This document shows, one piece after another, positions 1-6,286 of a DNA stretch of 22,373 bases. The DNA comes from Clostridiales bacterium (GTDB lineage: Bacteria; Bacillota_A; Clostridia; Christensenellales; Aristaeellaceae). Both the position numbers and the translations under genes were made by a program. The stretch covers positions 1 to 22,373 of the forward strand of contig JAIKWN010000202.1 in the NCBI GenBank assembly GCA_024684665.1, written 5' to 3'. The notes beneath the pieces are model-generated. The model was not told the origin of the DNA. It did no database searches and was given only the letters and a program-made list of their open reading frames with translations. Within the stretch, counting starts at the first letter, position 1. Every line of letters starts with the position of its first letter.

Positions 1-1
1 T

Positions 2-655
2 CTTGAAAAACGCGAAGCGGCGATCGCTCATCTGCACAAGGTCATTGCCGCCAGCCACAAATTGGGCGTCAACCTCGTTACTACCTTTATCGGAAGAGAT
101 CAGGGCAAGTCGGTGGAAGAGAATTTGAAGCTTGCCCGGGAGGTTTGGCCTGCGATTCTAGAAGAAGCTGGAAGTTTGGGCGTAAAAGTCGCCATCGAAA
201 ACTGTCCCATGCTCTTTGGTCCTGACCAATGGCCCGGTGGGCAGAACCTGATGACTACCCCTGTCATTTGGCGCAAAATGTTTGAGATGCTGCCTTACGA
301 GAACTTCGGCCTCAACTTCGATCCCTCACACTTTGTGTGGCAGATGATGGATTATATCAAGCCTATCTACGAATTCAAAAACAAACTGTTCCACGTCCAT
401 TTTAAAGACATCAAGCTCTTCCCGGAAAAACTGGCACAGTTTGGCACCATGGCTTACCCGCTGGATTACATGAGCCCCAAGCTGCCAGGCCTTGGCGATG
501 TAGAGTGGGGGAAATTTGTCTCCGCCCTGACCGATATCGGCTATGACGGCTTTGCCTGCATTGAGGTGGAGGACAAGGCTTTCGAGGGCAGCCGGGAGCG
601 GATCCTGGATTCTCTGGCCCTCTCTAAGCGTTATCTGGATCAGTTCGTGATCTGA
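2..655 (+). CDS. Sugar phosphate isomerase/epimerase, TIM-barrel family (5' end outside window)
   Basis: The reading frame is open from base 2, so the N-terminal part of the gene lies off the window and about 217 residues are visible. The sequence shows the metal-site pattern of the xylose-isomerase-like TIM barrel (AP endonuclease 2 family): Glu in IENCPM, Asp and His in NFDPSHF, His in HVHFKD and a late Glu in IEVED, in the expected order. Family members isomerise or epimerise keto sugars or inositol derivatives (IolE/IolI, tagatose epimerases) in the cytoplasm using a divalent metal. The substrate cannot be told from this part. A TTG at 62 could be read as a start, but coding sequence continues upstream of it. 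The gene converges on the glycosyltransferase at 828 and a strong hairpin separates them. Family assignment is firm; specificity is unknown. Confidence 0.85.
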   Translation, partial: LEKREAAIAHLHKVIAASHKLGVNLVTTFIGRDQGKSVEENLKLAREVWPAILEEAGSLGVKVAIENCPMLFGPDQWPGGQNLMTTPVIWRKMFEMLPYENFGLNFDPSHFVWQMMDYIKPIYEFKNKLFHVHFKDIKLFPEKLAQFGTMAYPLDYMSPKLPGLGDVEWGKFVSALTDIGYDGFACIEVEDKAFEGSRERILDSLALSKRYLDQFVI

Positions 656-718
656 TAACAAATACCGACCGGCTCCGGTCTTCTGCCGTCTGTATTTCGT
701 TTATTGATAAGACTTTTA

Positions 719-777
719 TAAAACAATGTCCGCGCCTTTTCGATGTCTGCAAAAGGCGCGGGCACTGTTTTCATTTT
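719..777. terminator. Bidirectional rho-independent terminator between convergent genes
   Basis: Bases 730-740 pair perfectly with 751-761 (CCGCGCCTTTT against AAAAGGCGCGG), and the stem extends outward through 719-724 and 766-771. The loop is 741-750. A T-rich tail (TTTTCATTTTTC) follows on the plus strand and an A-rich flank gives a U tract on the minus strand. It sits exactly where the isomerase gene (+) and the glycosylphosphotransferase gene (-) converge, so it probably ends both transcripts. Confidence 0.8.
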
Positions 778-827
778 TCTGATTCTTCCATGTGCGGCTG
801 TCATATAAGCAGATTTACGGCTCGCGT

Positions 828-2276
828 TCAGCCCGCTCCTTCTCCCTTCAGCACTGCAAAAATCGTCCGGATGATGCACAGCATATCCAGATAGAACGAG
901 CAGTTTTTCACGTAGTAGTATTCAAGCTCCAACCGTTCCCGATAGTCGATGCTGCTTCGCCCGTTGCAGCCCCACCAGCCCGTAATTCCGGGTTTTACTT
1001 TTTCATAGAGCTTTAAGCCCTTATGCGCAGCCAGCTCTCCCTCCACAAGCGGACGGGGACCAACGATACTCATATCCCCTTTCAGCACATTGATCAGCTG
1101 TGGCAGCTCGTCGATGGACGTTTTTCGGAGAAAAGCGCCGACTTTGGTAACTCTTGGATCTTTTTCCAGTTTCTGGTTTTTTTCCCACTCTTTACGGTAC
1201 TTCCCATCCCGCAACACCGTCTGCAGGATTTCGTCCGCGTTCGGAACCATGGAACGGTATTTCCAGATCCGAATCGGTTTACCATTCATGCCAACCCGCT
1301 TCTGCTGATAGAAGATGCTTTCCCTGTCTCCCGTCATCACATAGCAAAGCTTTACGACGGCAGTAATAGGCACCAGGATTATGAGGCCGATCATCCCACA
1401 GAGGATGTCAAACACACGTTTTACGAACAGGTAGACGCTCTGCGACGGGGAAAAGGAAAACTGCCCAACGCTGAGAGCCTTGTGAACGCCGATGTTCGTG
1501 ACAAGCTGTTCCTCCGTCTGGAAGCCCAGAATAGATTCCACCGCGAGATCCACGCCGACGCCGTTCTCGATCATTCGCCTGAAAAAACCGGATTCCAACT
1601 TGTCGGGTGCAACGGTGATCAACACTTCACGGATGTTGTTTTCCAGAATGAAATTCACAAAATCAGCTCCGACGATGGGAATCGATCCTTTCCCTCCCCC
1701 CTCCGGTATGGGCATTTCCAGACACTCTCCACCTTCGTCGTCTGTCACATGTACTCCCTTTAATTCATACAGCGGCATTTCCGTCGAATAGATCCGGCGA
1801 GCGTCCCGTTCCAGATGTGCCATATCGCTGATGAGAAACAGCGACATCTTTCGAGTGCTTTGAATCCCGATCTTTCCCGAAGTCAGCAGTTTTTTCCAAA
1901 TATACTTCAGAATGACAGACAAAGCAAAGTAAAGGATATAGGTAATAAACACGACCGACCGGGAATACTCCGCTCCGATTTTTAAACCATAAAAAATGAG
2001 GAGCATGCTGAGCGCGTTGGCGCCTACGATAAAAAAGGCCCTTCCGATCTCGTGATAATATCTTCTCCGGATGATTCCACTGTAGGGATTCACAACAAAG
2101 TCGATCAGAAGATTCAGCATGGAAATGATCAGAAGAAACCTTCTCCATGTCGGGGAGATTTCAAAGGTCCTGAATTTGAAATAAAATGAAAGGAAAAATG
2201 AAATGAACAAAGCCGCCAGATCCACTATCATGAAATCCAAATGCTTTGTCCAGCTGTATTTTCCCTTGACGTGCAT
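828..2276 (-). CDS. Exopolysaccharide polyprenyl-phosphate glycosylphosphotransferase (WcaJ/CpsE type)
   Basis: This integral membrane enzyme transfers a sugar 1-phosphate from a nucleotide sugar to undecaprenyl phosphate, the first step of a capsule or exopolysaccharide repeat unit. The N-terminal part has four hydrophobic segments (around residues 12-32, 46-62, 80-100 and 105-130). A central soluble CoA/NAD-like domain and a further hydrophobic segment (ILCGMIGLIILVPITAVV) follow. The C-terminal catalytic domain carries the family motifs KRVFD, KYRSM, DELPQLINVLKGDMS, VGPRP and VKPGITGWW. The frame opens upstream to a GTG at 2330, but that has only a distant GGAG. The ATG at 2276 lies 9 nt after GAGAGGAG, so I prefer it (482 residues against 500). 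No flippase, polymerase or other glycosyltransferase is in view, so the locus is either fragmentary or continues elsewhere. The SRAP gene lies upstream on the same strand without a visible terminator between. Confidence 0.9.
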   Translation of the reverse strand: MHVKGKYSWTKHLDFMIVDLAALFISFFLSFYFKFRTFEISPTWRRFLLIISMLNLLIDFVVNPYSGIIRRRYYHEIGRAFFIVGANALSMLLIFYGLKIGAEYSRSVVFITYILYFALSVILKYIWKKLLTSGKIGIQSTRKMSLFLISDMAHLERDARRIYSTEMPLYELKGVHVTDDEGGECLEMPIPEGGGKGSIPIVGADFVNFILENNIREVLITVAPDKLESGFFRRMIENGVGVDLAVESILGFQTEEQLVTNIGVHKALSVGQFSFSPSQSVYLFVKRVFDILCGMIGLIILVPITAVVKLCYVMTGDRESIFYQQKRVGMNGKPIRIWKYRSMVPNADEILQTVLRDGKYRKEWEKNQKLEKDPRVTKVGAFLRKTSIDELPQLINVLKGDMSIVGPRPLVEGELAAHKGLKLYEKVKPGITGWWGCNGRSSIDYRERLELEYYYVKNCSFYLDMLCIIRTIFAVLKGEGAG

Positions 2277-2425
2277 TCCGAATTGCTCCTCTCCTGCATC
2301 CCCGTCCACAATCTTATCCGCTACGTTCACATGTCCGTCGGCTCCGTTATATACGGATCTTTATTCCCTTTCCTAGCGGCAGAAAGGTTCGGTAAGCTCT
2401 AATGTCAATGATACCCTGAGAACTC

Positions 2426-3046
2426 TTACAGCTGCAGAGCTGCATTCTCAACAGACAGATCAGAGACAGCATAGGGTAGCAGTTCCTCCGGCCTGGCATC
2501 GGGACGAATCCATTCTTCAATCCGGTCCTTCGGAAGGATCAGCGGCATCCGGTCATGAATCTGGCGTAGATCCGCAGTGGGATCCTTTGTCAGGATCGTA
2601 AAAACTGGCAGGTCGTCTTCGATCCTGTATAGTCCAGCCAGCCAGGTCAGAGAAGCACCCCTGGACCGGATTCTGTATTTGTTCCTGCTTCGGCCGCTAC
2701 CATCCACGCTGTGATCCCATTCAAAGTACCATGAAGCCGGGATGATGCAGCGGTGTCTTTCCCATGCAGATCGGAACGTCGGCTTCTGCGCTGCTGTCTC
2801 CGATCTCGCATTGATCAACAGGGAACCATTCCGGATCCGGAATCCCCATTTCATAGGAAACACAGTTTTCCTTCTGCTTTTCCCGGGGGCAATCACCGGA
2901 ACCACCTGGGTTGGCCGGATTTCCCCGGAAGTCTCAACCTCATGACCGGCTTCCAGAAACCTGCCCGAGAGTGGCGAGCGCTGCATCTCGGCCACAATCT
3001 CCAGGAGTTCTTCCTGATCCTCATCCAAAAAGAAACGCGCACACAT
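2426..3046 (-). CDS. SOS response-associated peptidase, SRAP domain (YedK/HMCES family)
   Basis: SRAP proteins use the alpha-amino group and thiol of Cys2 to form a covalent crosslink with abasic sites in single-stranded DNA, protecting the genome during replication. The start at 3046 gives Met-Cys-Ala-Arg, placing the catalytic cysteine at position 2 as the mechanism requires. A TTG two codons upstream would put the cysteine at position 4 and is rejected. Other active-site residues are visible in family motifs: Asn79 in NARSET, Glu109 in SWYFEW and His164 in IHDRMPLIL. The length of 206 residues fits single-domain bacterial members. GAGGG stands 7 nt before the ATG. The gene has its own promoter (3094-3122) and is divergent from ruvC, so two DNA-repair functions share one intergenic region. 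No LexA-box-like GAAC-N4-GTTC was seen in that region. Confidence 0.93.
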   Translation of the reverse strand: MCARFFLDEDQEELLEIVAEMQRSPLSGRFLEAGHEVETSGEIRPTQVVPVIAPGKSRRKTVFPMKWGFRIRNGSLLINARSETAAQKPTFRSAWERHRCIIPASWYFEWDHSVDGSGRSRNKYRIRSRGASLTWLAGLYRIEDDLPVFTILTKDPTADLRQIHDRMPLILPKDRIEEWIRPDARPEELLPYAVSDLSVENAALQL

Positions 3047-3093
3047 AAACAAACCCTCTTACCTGTCCAAACACGTCATTTTTTTGTCTTTTG

Positions 3094-3122
3094 ATCTTAC
3101 CATAAAAAAGCAGGAGATACAA
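3094..3122 (-). promoter_or_regulatory. Sigma-A type promoter of the SRAP gene
   Basis: Read on the minus strand, TTGTAT (3117-3122) is followed after 17 nt by TAAGAT (3094-3099). The spacing is ideal and the hexamers are fair. Transcription would begin near 3087, about 40 nt before the ATG at 3046. Confidence 0.65.
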
Positions 3123-3257
3123 GGAAAATGGGAAAGTGATATAAGTACTGCCACGTCCCATCGTACCCAAGAGTCCCAAGTCCTATCGTCAAAGACAGAT
3201 TATTCAAATCGAGCTGGATCGAGTCTCTTTAGTTAATTCTTTGCCTGTATATGTCGG

Positions 3258-3286
3258 TTGACACATTATTTTGAATGGGATAAACT
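3258..3286 (+). promoter_or_regulatory. Near-consensus sigma-A promoter of ruvC
   Basis: A perfect TTGACA (3258-3263) is followed by a 17-nt spacer and TAAACT (3281-3286). The expected transcription start near 3293 lies only a few bases before the Shine-Dalgarno AGGGAGGA (3296-3303), so the leader is very short. The strength suggests constitutive expression of ruvC. Confidence 0.8.
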
Positions 3287-3310
3287 GCGCATTGCAGGGA
3301 GGAATGAAAT

Positions 3311-3805
3311 TTGCGCATACTCGGCATCGACCCTGGCCTCGCAACGATGGGCTGGGGCATCATCGAATCGGACGGTTACCGGGAGCGCCTTGTGCAATAT
3401 GGCGCGCTCCTCACTTACCCCCGGGACACTTTCCCCACCCGATTGCAGAGTCTCTATACCGGCGTCCGCGGGCTGCTCTCCGCGTTTCATCCAGAGGAAA
3501 TCGCCTTTGAGGAACTATTCTTCTCCAAGAATATCACCACCGGCATCCAGGTCGGAGGCGCGCGTGGCGTCGCCCTCGCCGCCTGCCGCGAATATACTGA
3601 CGCTCTCTTCGAATATACGCCAATGCAGATCAAGCAAGCTGTCGTGGGCTACGGCGGAGCGGACAAGCATCAGGTGCAGAGTATGGTGCGCATGCTGCTG
3701 AACATCCCGGAAGTCCCGAAACCGGACGATGCAGCGGACGCGGTAGCCTGCGCTATCTGCCACGCGCACGCTGGCGTCGGGCGAATCGCATTCAAGATCA
3801 AATAA
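3311..3805 (+). CDS. ruvC: Holliday junction resolvase RuvC
   Basis: RuvC is the dimeric endonuclease that cuts Holliday junctions symmetrically during recombination and fork repair, working with RuvAB in the cytoplasm. The 164-residue length is normal. The RNase H-like fold begins with ILGIDPGLATMGWG (Asp7), followed by FEELFFSKN (Glu67, matching E. coli Glu66) and KPDDAADAVACAICH (Asp140 and Asp143), so all four metal-binding acids are present. The start is TTG at 3311, 7 nt after AGGGAGGA. The ATG at 3304 is out of frame and abuts the ribosome binding site. The gene is monocistronic here, with its own strong promoter and a strong terminator. The usual partners ruvA and ruvB are not next to it and must lie elsewhere if present. 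Confidence 0.96.
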   Translation: MRILGIDPGLATMGWGIIESDGYRERLVQYGALLTYPRDTFPTRLQSLYTGVRGLLSAFHPEEIAFEELFFSKNITTGIQVGGARGVALAACREYTDALFEYTPMQIKQAVVGYGGADKHQVQSMVRMLLNIPEVPKPDDAADAVACAICHAHAGVGRIAFKIK

Positions 3806-3821
3806 GCTCTCAAGCGTTATG

Positions 3822-3863
3822 AATCCGCGCCGGGTTTCACCTCCCGGCGCGGATTTCTTTTGG
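3822..3863. terminator. Rho-independent terminator shared by ruvC (+) and psuG (-)
   Basis: A perfect 13-bp stem pairs AATCCGCGCCGGG (3822-3834) with its complement at 3843-3855 around an 8-nt loop. The plus-strand tail is TTCTTTTGG, and on the minus strand an A-rich flank precedes the stem and TTC follows it. It stands between the convergent ends of ruvC and psuG. Confidence 0.8.
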
Positions 3864-3878
3864 TTCAAGCGGAAAAGA

Positions 3879-4805
3879 TCAGCCCAGCTTCGACAGCGCT
3901 ACTGCGATCAGTGCGGCTGCCCTCGCGTTGTTGTAGGCCAATTGCATGTTAGTCTTGAGGCTTTCACCGCCTGTTTCCTCTACGATGTGCGCCAGCATGA
4001 AGGGCGTGATGTCCTTGCCGTGGACACCTGCCGCTTCCGCGTCTTTCAGCACCTTGTCGATGACGGCGCTCATTCGGTCAAAGTCCATCGCGTACTCTTC
4101 CGGTACGGGATTGCCAATCAGAATGCCGCCTGTAAGGCCAAGAGCCCATTTCGCATGCGCGATCTTCGCCGCGTCCTCCGGAGTCTTCGCGTTGTAATCG
4201 ACCCCGAATCCACTCTTGCGGCAATAGAAAGCCGGGAAGTCGTCCGTGCCAAGTCCGAGCACCGGAACACCCATGGTTTCGAGATATTCGAGCGTCCGCC
4301 CGATATCCAGGATCATCTTCGCCCCGGCGCAGATCACGGCGACACCCGTATGCGCGAGCTCCTGCAGGTCAGCGCTGATATCCATCGTGACCTCGCCCCC
4401 ACGGTGCACGCCGCCGATACCGCCCGTCGCAAAGACGCGGACGCCCGCCATCTCAGAAAGGATCATCGTCGTCGCCACGGTCGTGGCGCCGGTCAGTTTC
4501 TCCGCGACGACCACCGGCAGATCCCGGCGGCTGACCTTACGAACGCCCTTCGCCTCGCACATGCGCAGGAGTTCCTCTTCCGTGAGACCCGCCTTCAACC
4601 GACCGTCGATTACGGCCATCGTCGCTGGGACCGCTCCCTCCGCGCGGATCACTTTCTCGACATTCTTCGCAAAGGCCACGTTGTCCGGATACGGCATACC
4701 GTGGCTCAGGATCGTGCTCTCAAGCGCGACAACCGGACGCCCGGTGGCAACTGCCTCCGAAACTTCCGTCGTCACGTCCATAAACTGTTTCAGGGATTCA
4801 TTCAC
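3879..4805 (-). CDS. psuG: Pseudouridine-5'-phosphate glycosidase PsuG
   Basis: PsuG reversibly cleaves the C-C glycosidic bond of pseudouridine 5'-phosphate to give uracil and ribose 5-phosphate, through a Schiff-base lysine and a metal ion. Family motifs are all present: Glu29 in VALESTILSHG, Lys90 in KVSRRDLP, the Schiff-base lysine Lys163 in CAGAKMILDIG and Asn286 in ESLKTNMQL. The GTG start at 4805 gives 308 residues, the usual length. It follows GGAGG by 10 nt and overlaps the stop of psuK in a GTGA arrangement. The frame stays open to 4907, but that extension only shadows psuK. The 4-nt overlap implies translational coupling with psuK. No dedicated pseudouridine transporter is visible beside the pair. 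Confidence 0.95.
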   Translation of the reverse strand: MNESLKQFMDVTTEVSEAVATGRPVVALESTILSHGMPYPDNVAFAKNVEKVIRAEGAVPATMAVIDGRLKAGLTEEELLRMCEAKGVRKVSRRDLPVVVAEKLTGATTVATTMILSEMAGVRVFATGGIGGVHRGGEVTMDISADLQELAHTGVAVICAGAKMILDIGRTLEYLETMGVPVLGLGTDDFPAFYCRKSGFGVDYNAKTPEDAAKIAHAKWALGLTGGILIGNPVPEEYAMDFDRMSAVIDKVLKDAEAAGVHGKDITPFMLAHIVEETGGESLKTNMQLAYNNARAAALIAVALSKLG

Positions 4806-5731
4806 AGGATATACGCCTCCATTACTTCTTTGATCTTCTCCGGGCTCATCTCCCGGCTGATGGTATCCGGCGCCTGTGCGGCAATCATGCCCGCTGCCAT
4901 ACTGCAATGGAGCGCACTTTTCGCGTCCAGTCCAAGGCAGTCAGCATGAATAATACCCGCCAGAGCCGCGTCCCCCGCGCCCGTCGCGTTTGTGATTCTC
5001 GGCAAGGGCCGGTTCCTGCCCCAAATGGTTCCTTCCGGTCCACGATACAGCATGCCTTCCTCGCCCAGACTCACAAACACCCGGACAACGCCTGCACCGC
5101 GTAGTGCGTCGCAGGCCAGAAGCAGCTCGTCCTCCGTCCCGCACGGGCGGCCGGTAAGGGCTTGCAACTCCATGCGGTTGGGTTTGACCGTATGGAACGC
5201 GCCAATGTACGGGCGGATCTCCTTTGCCCAAGCGGTACTGACGGGATCCAGATAGAGCGGCCCTGCGCCGATGGCGATCAGCCGCTGCAGCGTTTTCCGA
5301 GAGAGGTTTCCGTCACAGACCACCCGTTCCGCAGAGAGCAGCGTCGGCGCACTTTCATCCACCAGCCGTTCATCCAGCCGCTTGATGATCCGCATATCGC
5401 TCATGGCGACGAACATGTCCCCTGTCTCGTCCAGAATGGAAACATAGGTGCTGGTACTCTCCCCCTCGATCATCCGCACAGGGCGAACGTCGATACCGGC
5501 TCTCCGGCATTCGTCCAGCAGGGCCCGTCCATTGTAGTCGTTTCCGACTGCGCTTACAAGGCGCACCGTATGCCCCAGCCGGGCGAGGTTTTCACAGATA
5601 TTCCGGCAGACCCCGCCGGGCGACATATGCAGCTGACCCGGGTTGGAATCCCGCATCCGAAGGGGCGCACCGCTCCTTCCGTGTACGTCCATGTTCATGC
5701 CGCCGATGCCCGCGATAACCGCCATGCTCAT
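4802..5731 (-). CDS. psuK: PfkB-family carbohydrate kinase, probable pseudouridine kinase PsuK
   Basis: This ribokinase-fold enzyme most likely phosphorylates pseudouridine at O5' with ATP, supplying the substrate of PsuG. The two PfkB signatures are visible: GGVCRNICENLARLG near residue 39 and NATGAGDAALAGI near residue 248, with the catalytic base Asp in GAGD. The length of 309 residues is normal. Sequence alone shows only a PfkB kinase; the pseudouridine assignment rests on the 4-nt overlap with psuG. Two ATGs compete: 5731 and 5725. GCGGGGG lies immediately before 5731 and 6 nt before 5725, so the second (307 residues) may be the real start. A terminator hairpin separates the gene from desulfoferrodoxin upstream and no clear promoter fits the remaining gap, so expression may depend on readthrough or on a promoter inside the upstream gene. 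Confidence 0.88.
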   Translation of the reverse strand: MSMAVIAGIGGMNMDVHGRSGAPLRMRDSNPGQLHMSPGGVCRNICENLARLGHTVRLVSAVGNDYNGRALLDECRRAGIDVRPVRMIEGESTSTYVSILDETGDMFVAMSDMRIIKRLDERLVDESAPTLLSAERVVCDGNLSRKTLQRLIAIGAGPLYLDPVSTAWAKEIRPYIGAFHTVKPNRMELQALTGRPCGTEDELLLACDALRGAGVVRVFVSLGEEGMLYRGPEGTIWGRNRPLPRITNATGAGDAALAGIIHADCLGLDAKSALHCSMAAGMIAAQAPDTISREMSPEKIKEVMEAYIL

Positions 5732-5755
5732 CCCCCGCTTTCCGGTCTTGTGCAG

Positions 5756-5781
5756 AAAAACGGAGCCGGTATCCGGCTCCG
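5756..5781 (-). terminator. Rho-independent terminator after desulfoferrodoxin
   Basis: A perfect 9-bp stem, CGGAGCCGG (5761-5769) against CCGGCTCCG (5773-5781) with a 3-nt loop, is followed on the minus strand by TTTTT (5756-5760). The plus strand lacks a T tract, so it acts on minus-strand transcripts. It lies between the desulfoferrodoxin stop and the psuK start. Confidence 0.8.
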
Positions 5782-5787
5782 CCGCAT

Positions 5788-6165
5788 TCAGGCTTCCGCC
5801 TTCCAGAACCCGTGCAGATTGCAGTATTCGTAAGCCGCCACGACCTCGTCTCCCTCCGCCAGAGCAAAGACTGCTTTCGGCTCCGCACCGGGGGCGAGCT
5901 CCTTGCGCTGCATACCCTGCTTCGTCTCGAGTGCAATCCAGCGAATGGAATGCTCGGGGAGCATAGGATGAGCGACGCTGCCAACCGTGACCGTTACATC
6001 TCGCCCGCTCACTTCGATAACAGGAACGTGCTTCTCATTCGACGCGTCCGTCGTGTTCGGGATCAGCTCTTCCATTTCCTCACCGCAGCAGCGGACGTTA
6101 CAGACGGCTTTCTCAAGATACGCTACCATGTTCGGGCAGCGCTTGCACTTGTAAACTTTCATCAT
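5788..6165 (-). CDS. dfx: Desulfoferrodoxin (superoxide reductase, two-iron class)
   Basis: Superoxide reductase reduces superoxide to hydrogen peroxide without making oxygen, and protects anaerobes during air exposure. In this 125-residue protein the N-terminal desulforedoxin-like domain offers Cys7, Cys10, Cys26 and Cys27 for the Fe(Cys)4 centre I. The C-terminal domain carries the catalytic centre II ligands His46 (in NEKH), His66, His72, Cys115 and His118 (in CNLHGF), with the conserved Glu44-Lys45 pair that helps release product. An extra Cys22 lies between the centre I pairs. The start at 6165 follows AAGGAGG by 8 nt; a second ATG comes directly after. A strong promoter with an internal palindrome lies upstream and a terminator downstream, so it is likely a regulated single-gene unit. 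An electron donor such as rubredoxin is not adjacent. Confidence 0.95.
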   Translation of the reverse strand: MMKVYKCKRCPNMVAYLEKAVCNVRCCGEEMEELIPNTTDASNEKHVPVIEVSGRDVTVTVGSVAHPMLPEHSIRWIALETKQGMQRKELAPGAEPKAVFALAEGDEVVAAYEYCNLHGFWKAEA

Positions 6166-6197
6166 ACGCTTTTCCTCCTTGTAATTCGGTGTACCTC

Positions 6198-6226
6198 AGT
6201 ATACCAACGCTCCGGCGGAGCGTCAA
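6198..6226 (-). promoter_or_regulatory. Promoter of the desulfoferrodoxin gene with internal operator palindrome
   Basis: On the minus strand TTGACG (6221-6226), a 17-nt spacer and TATACT (6198-6203) form a near-consensus promoter. Bases 6207-6223 are a perfect inverted repeat, ACGCTCC-GGC-GGAGCGT, which fills most of the spacer and covers half of the -35 box. A protein bound there would block RNA polymerase, so this is a candidate repressor operator. The promoter is clear; operator function is inferred. Confidence 0.8.
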
Positions 6227-6243
6227 GTGCCGGAAAGTGCGTT

Positions 6244-6272
6244 AACGGCCGCCCCTTTGCAGGGCGGCCGTT
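6244..6272 (-). terminator. Stem-loop downstream of the hydratase gene
   Basis: An 11-bp perfect stem (6244-6254 against 6262-6272, AACGGCCGCCC and its complement) with a 7-nt loop lies 14 nt beyond the hydratase stop. The U tract on the minus strand is poor (TTAAC), so it may be a weak terminator or a 3'-end stabilising hairpin. It also insulates the downstream desulfoferrodoxin promoter. Confidence 0.55.
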
Positions 6273-6286
6273 TGCGCTTTGTTGGA

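Noticed and set aside
2403..2408. TTGACA on the minus strand upstream of the glycosylphosphotransferase as a promoter
   Set aside because: No acceptable -10 box occurs 16-18 nt downstream; a match to one hexamer alone is not enough.
3304..3313. Frameshift at the start of ruvC (ATG at 3304 out of frame)
   Set aside because: The ATG is directly adjacent to the Shine-Dalgarno sequence, too close for initiation, while TTG at 3311 has ideal spacing and gives the usual RuvC N-terminus.
3819..4949. 376-codon plus-strand open frame across psuG
   Set aside because: It begins inside the ruvC/psuG terminator, is antisense to a well-matched PsuG and shows low-complexity Arg/His-rich translation.
6204..6220. 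MerR/SoxR-type activation at the desulfoferrodoxin promoter
   Set aside because: MerR-family promoters have elongated 19-20 nt spacers; this one is 17 nt with good hexamers, so repression is more likely.
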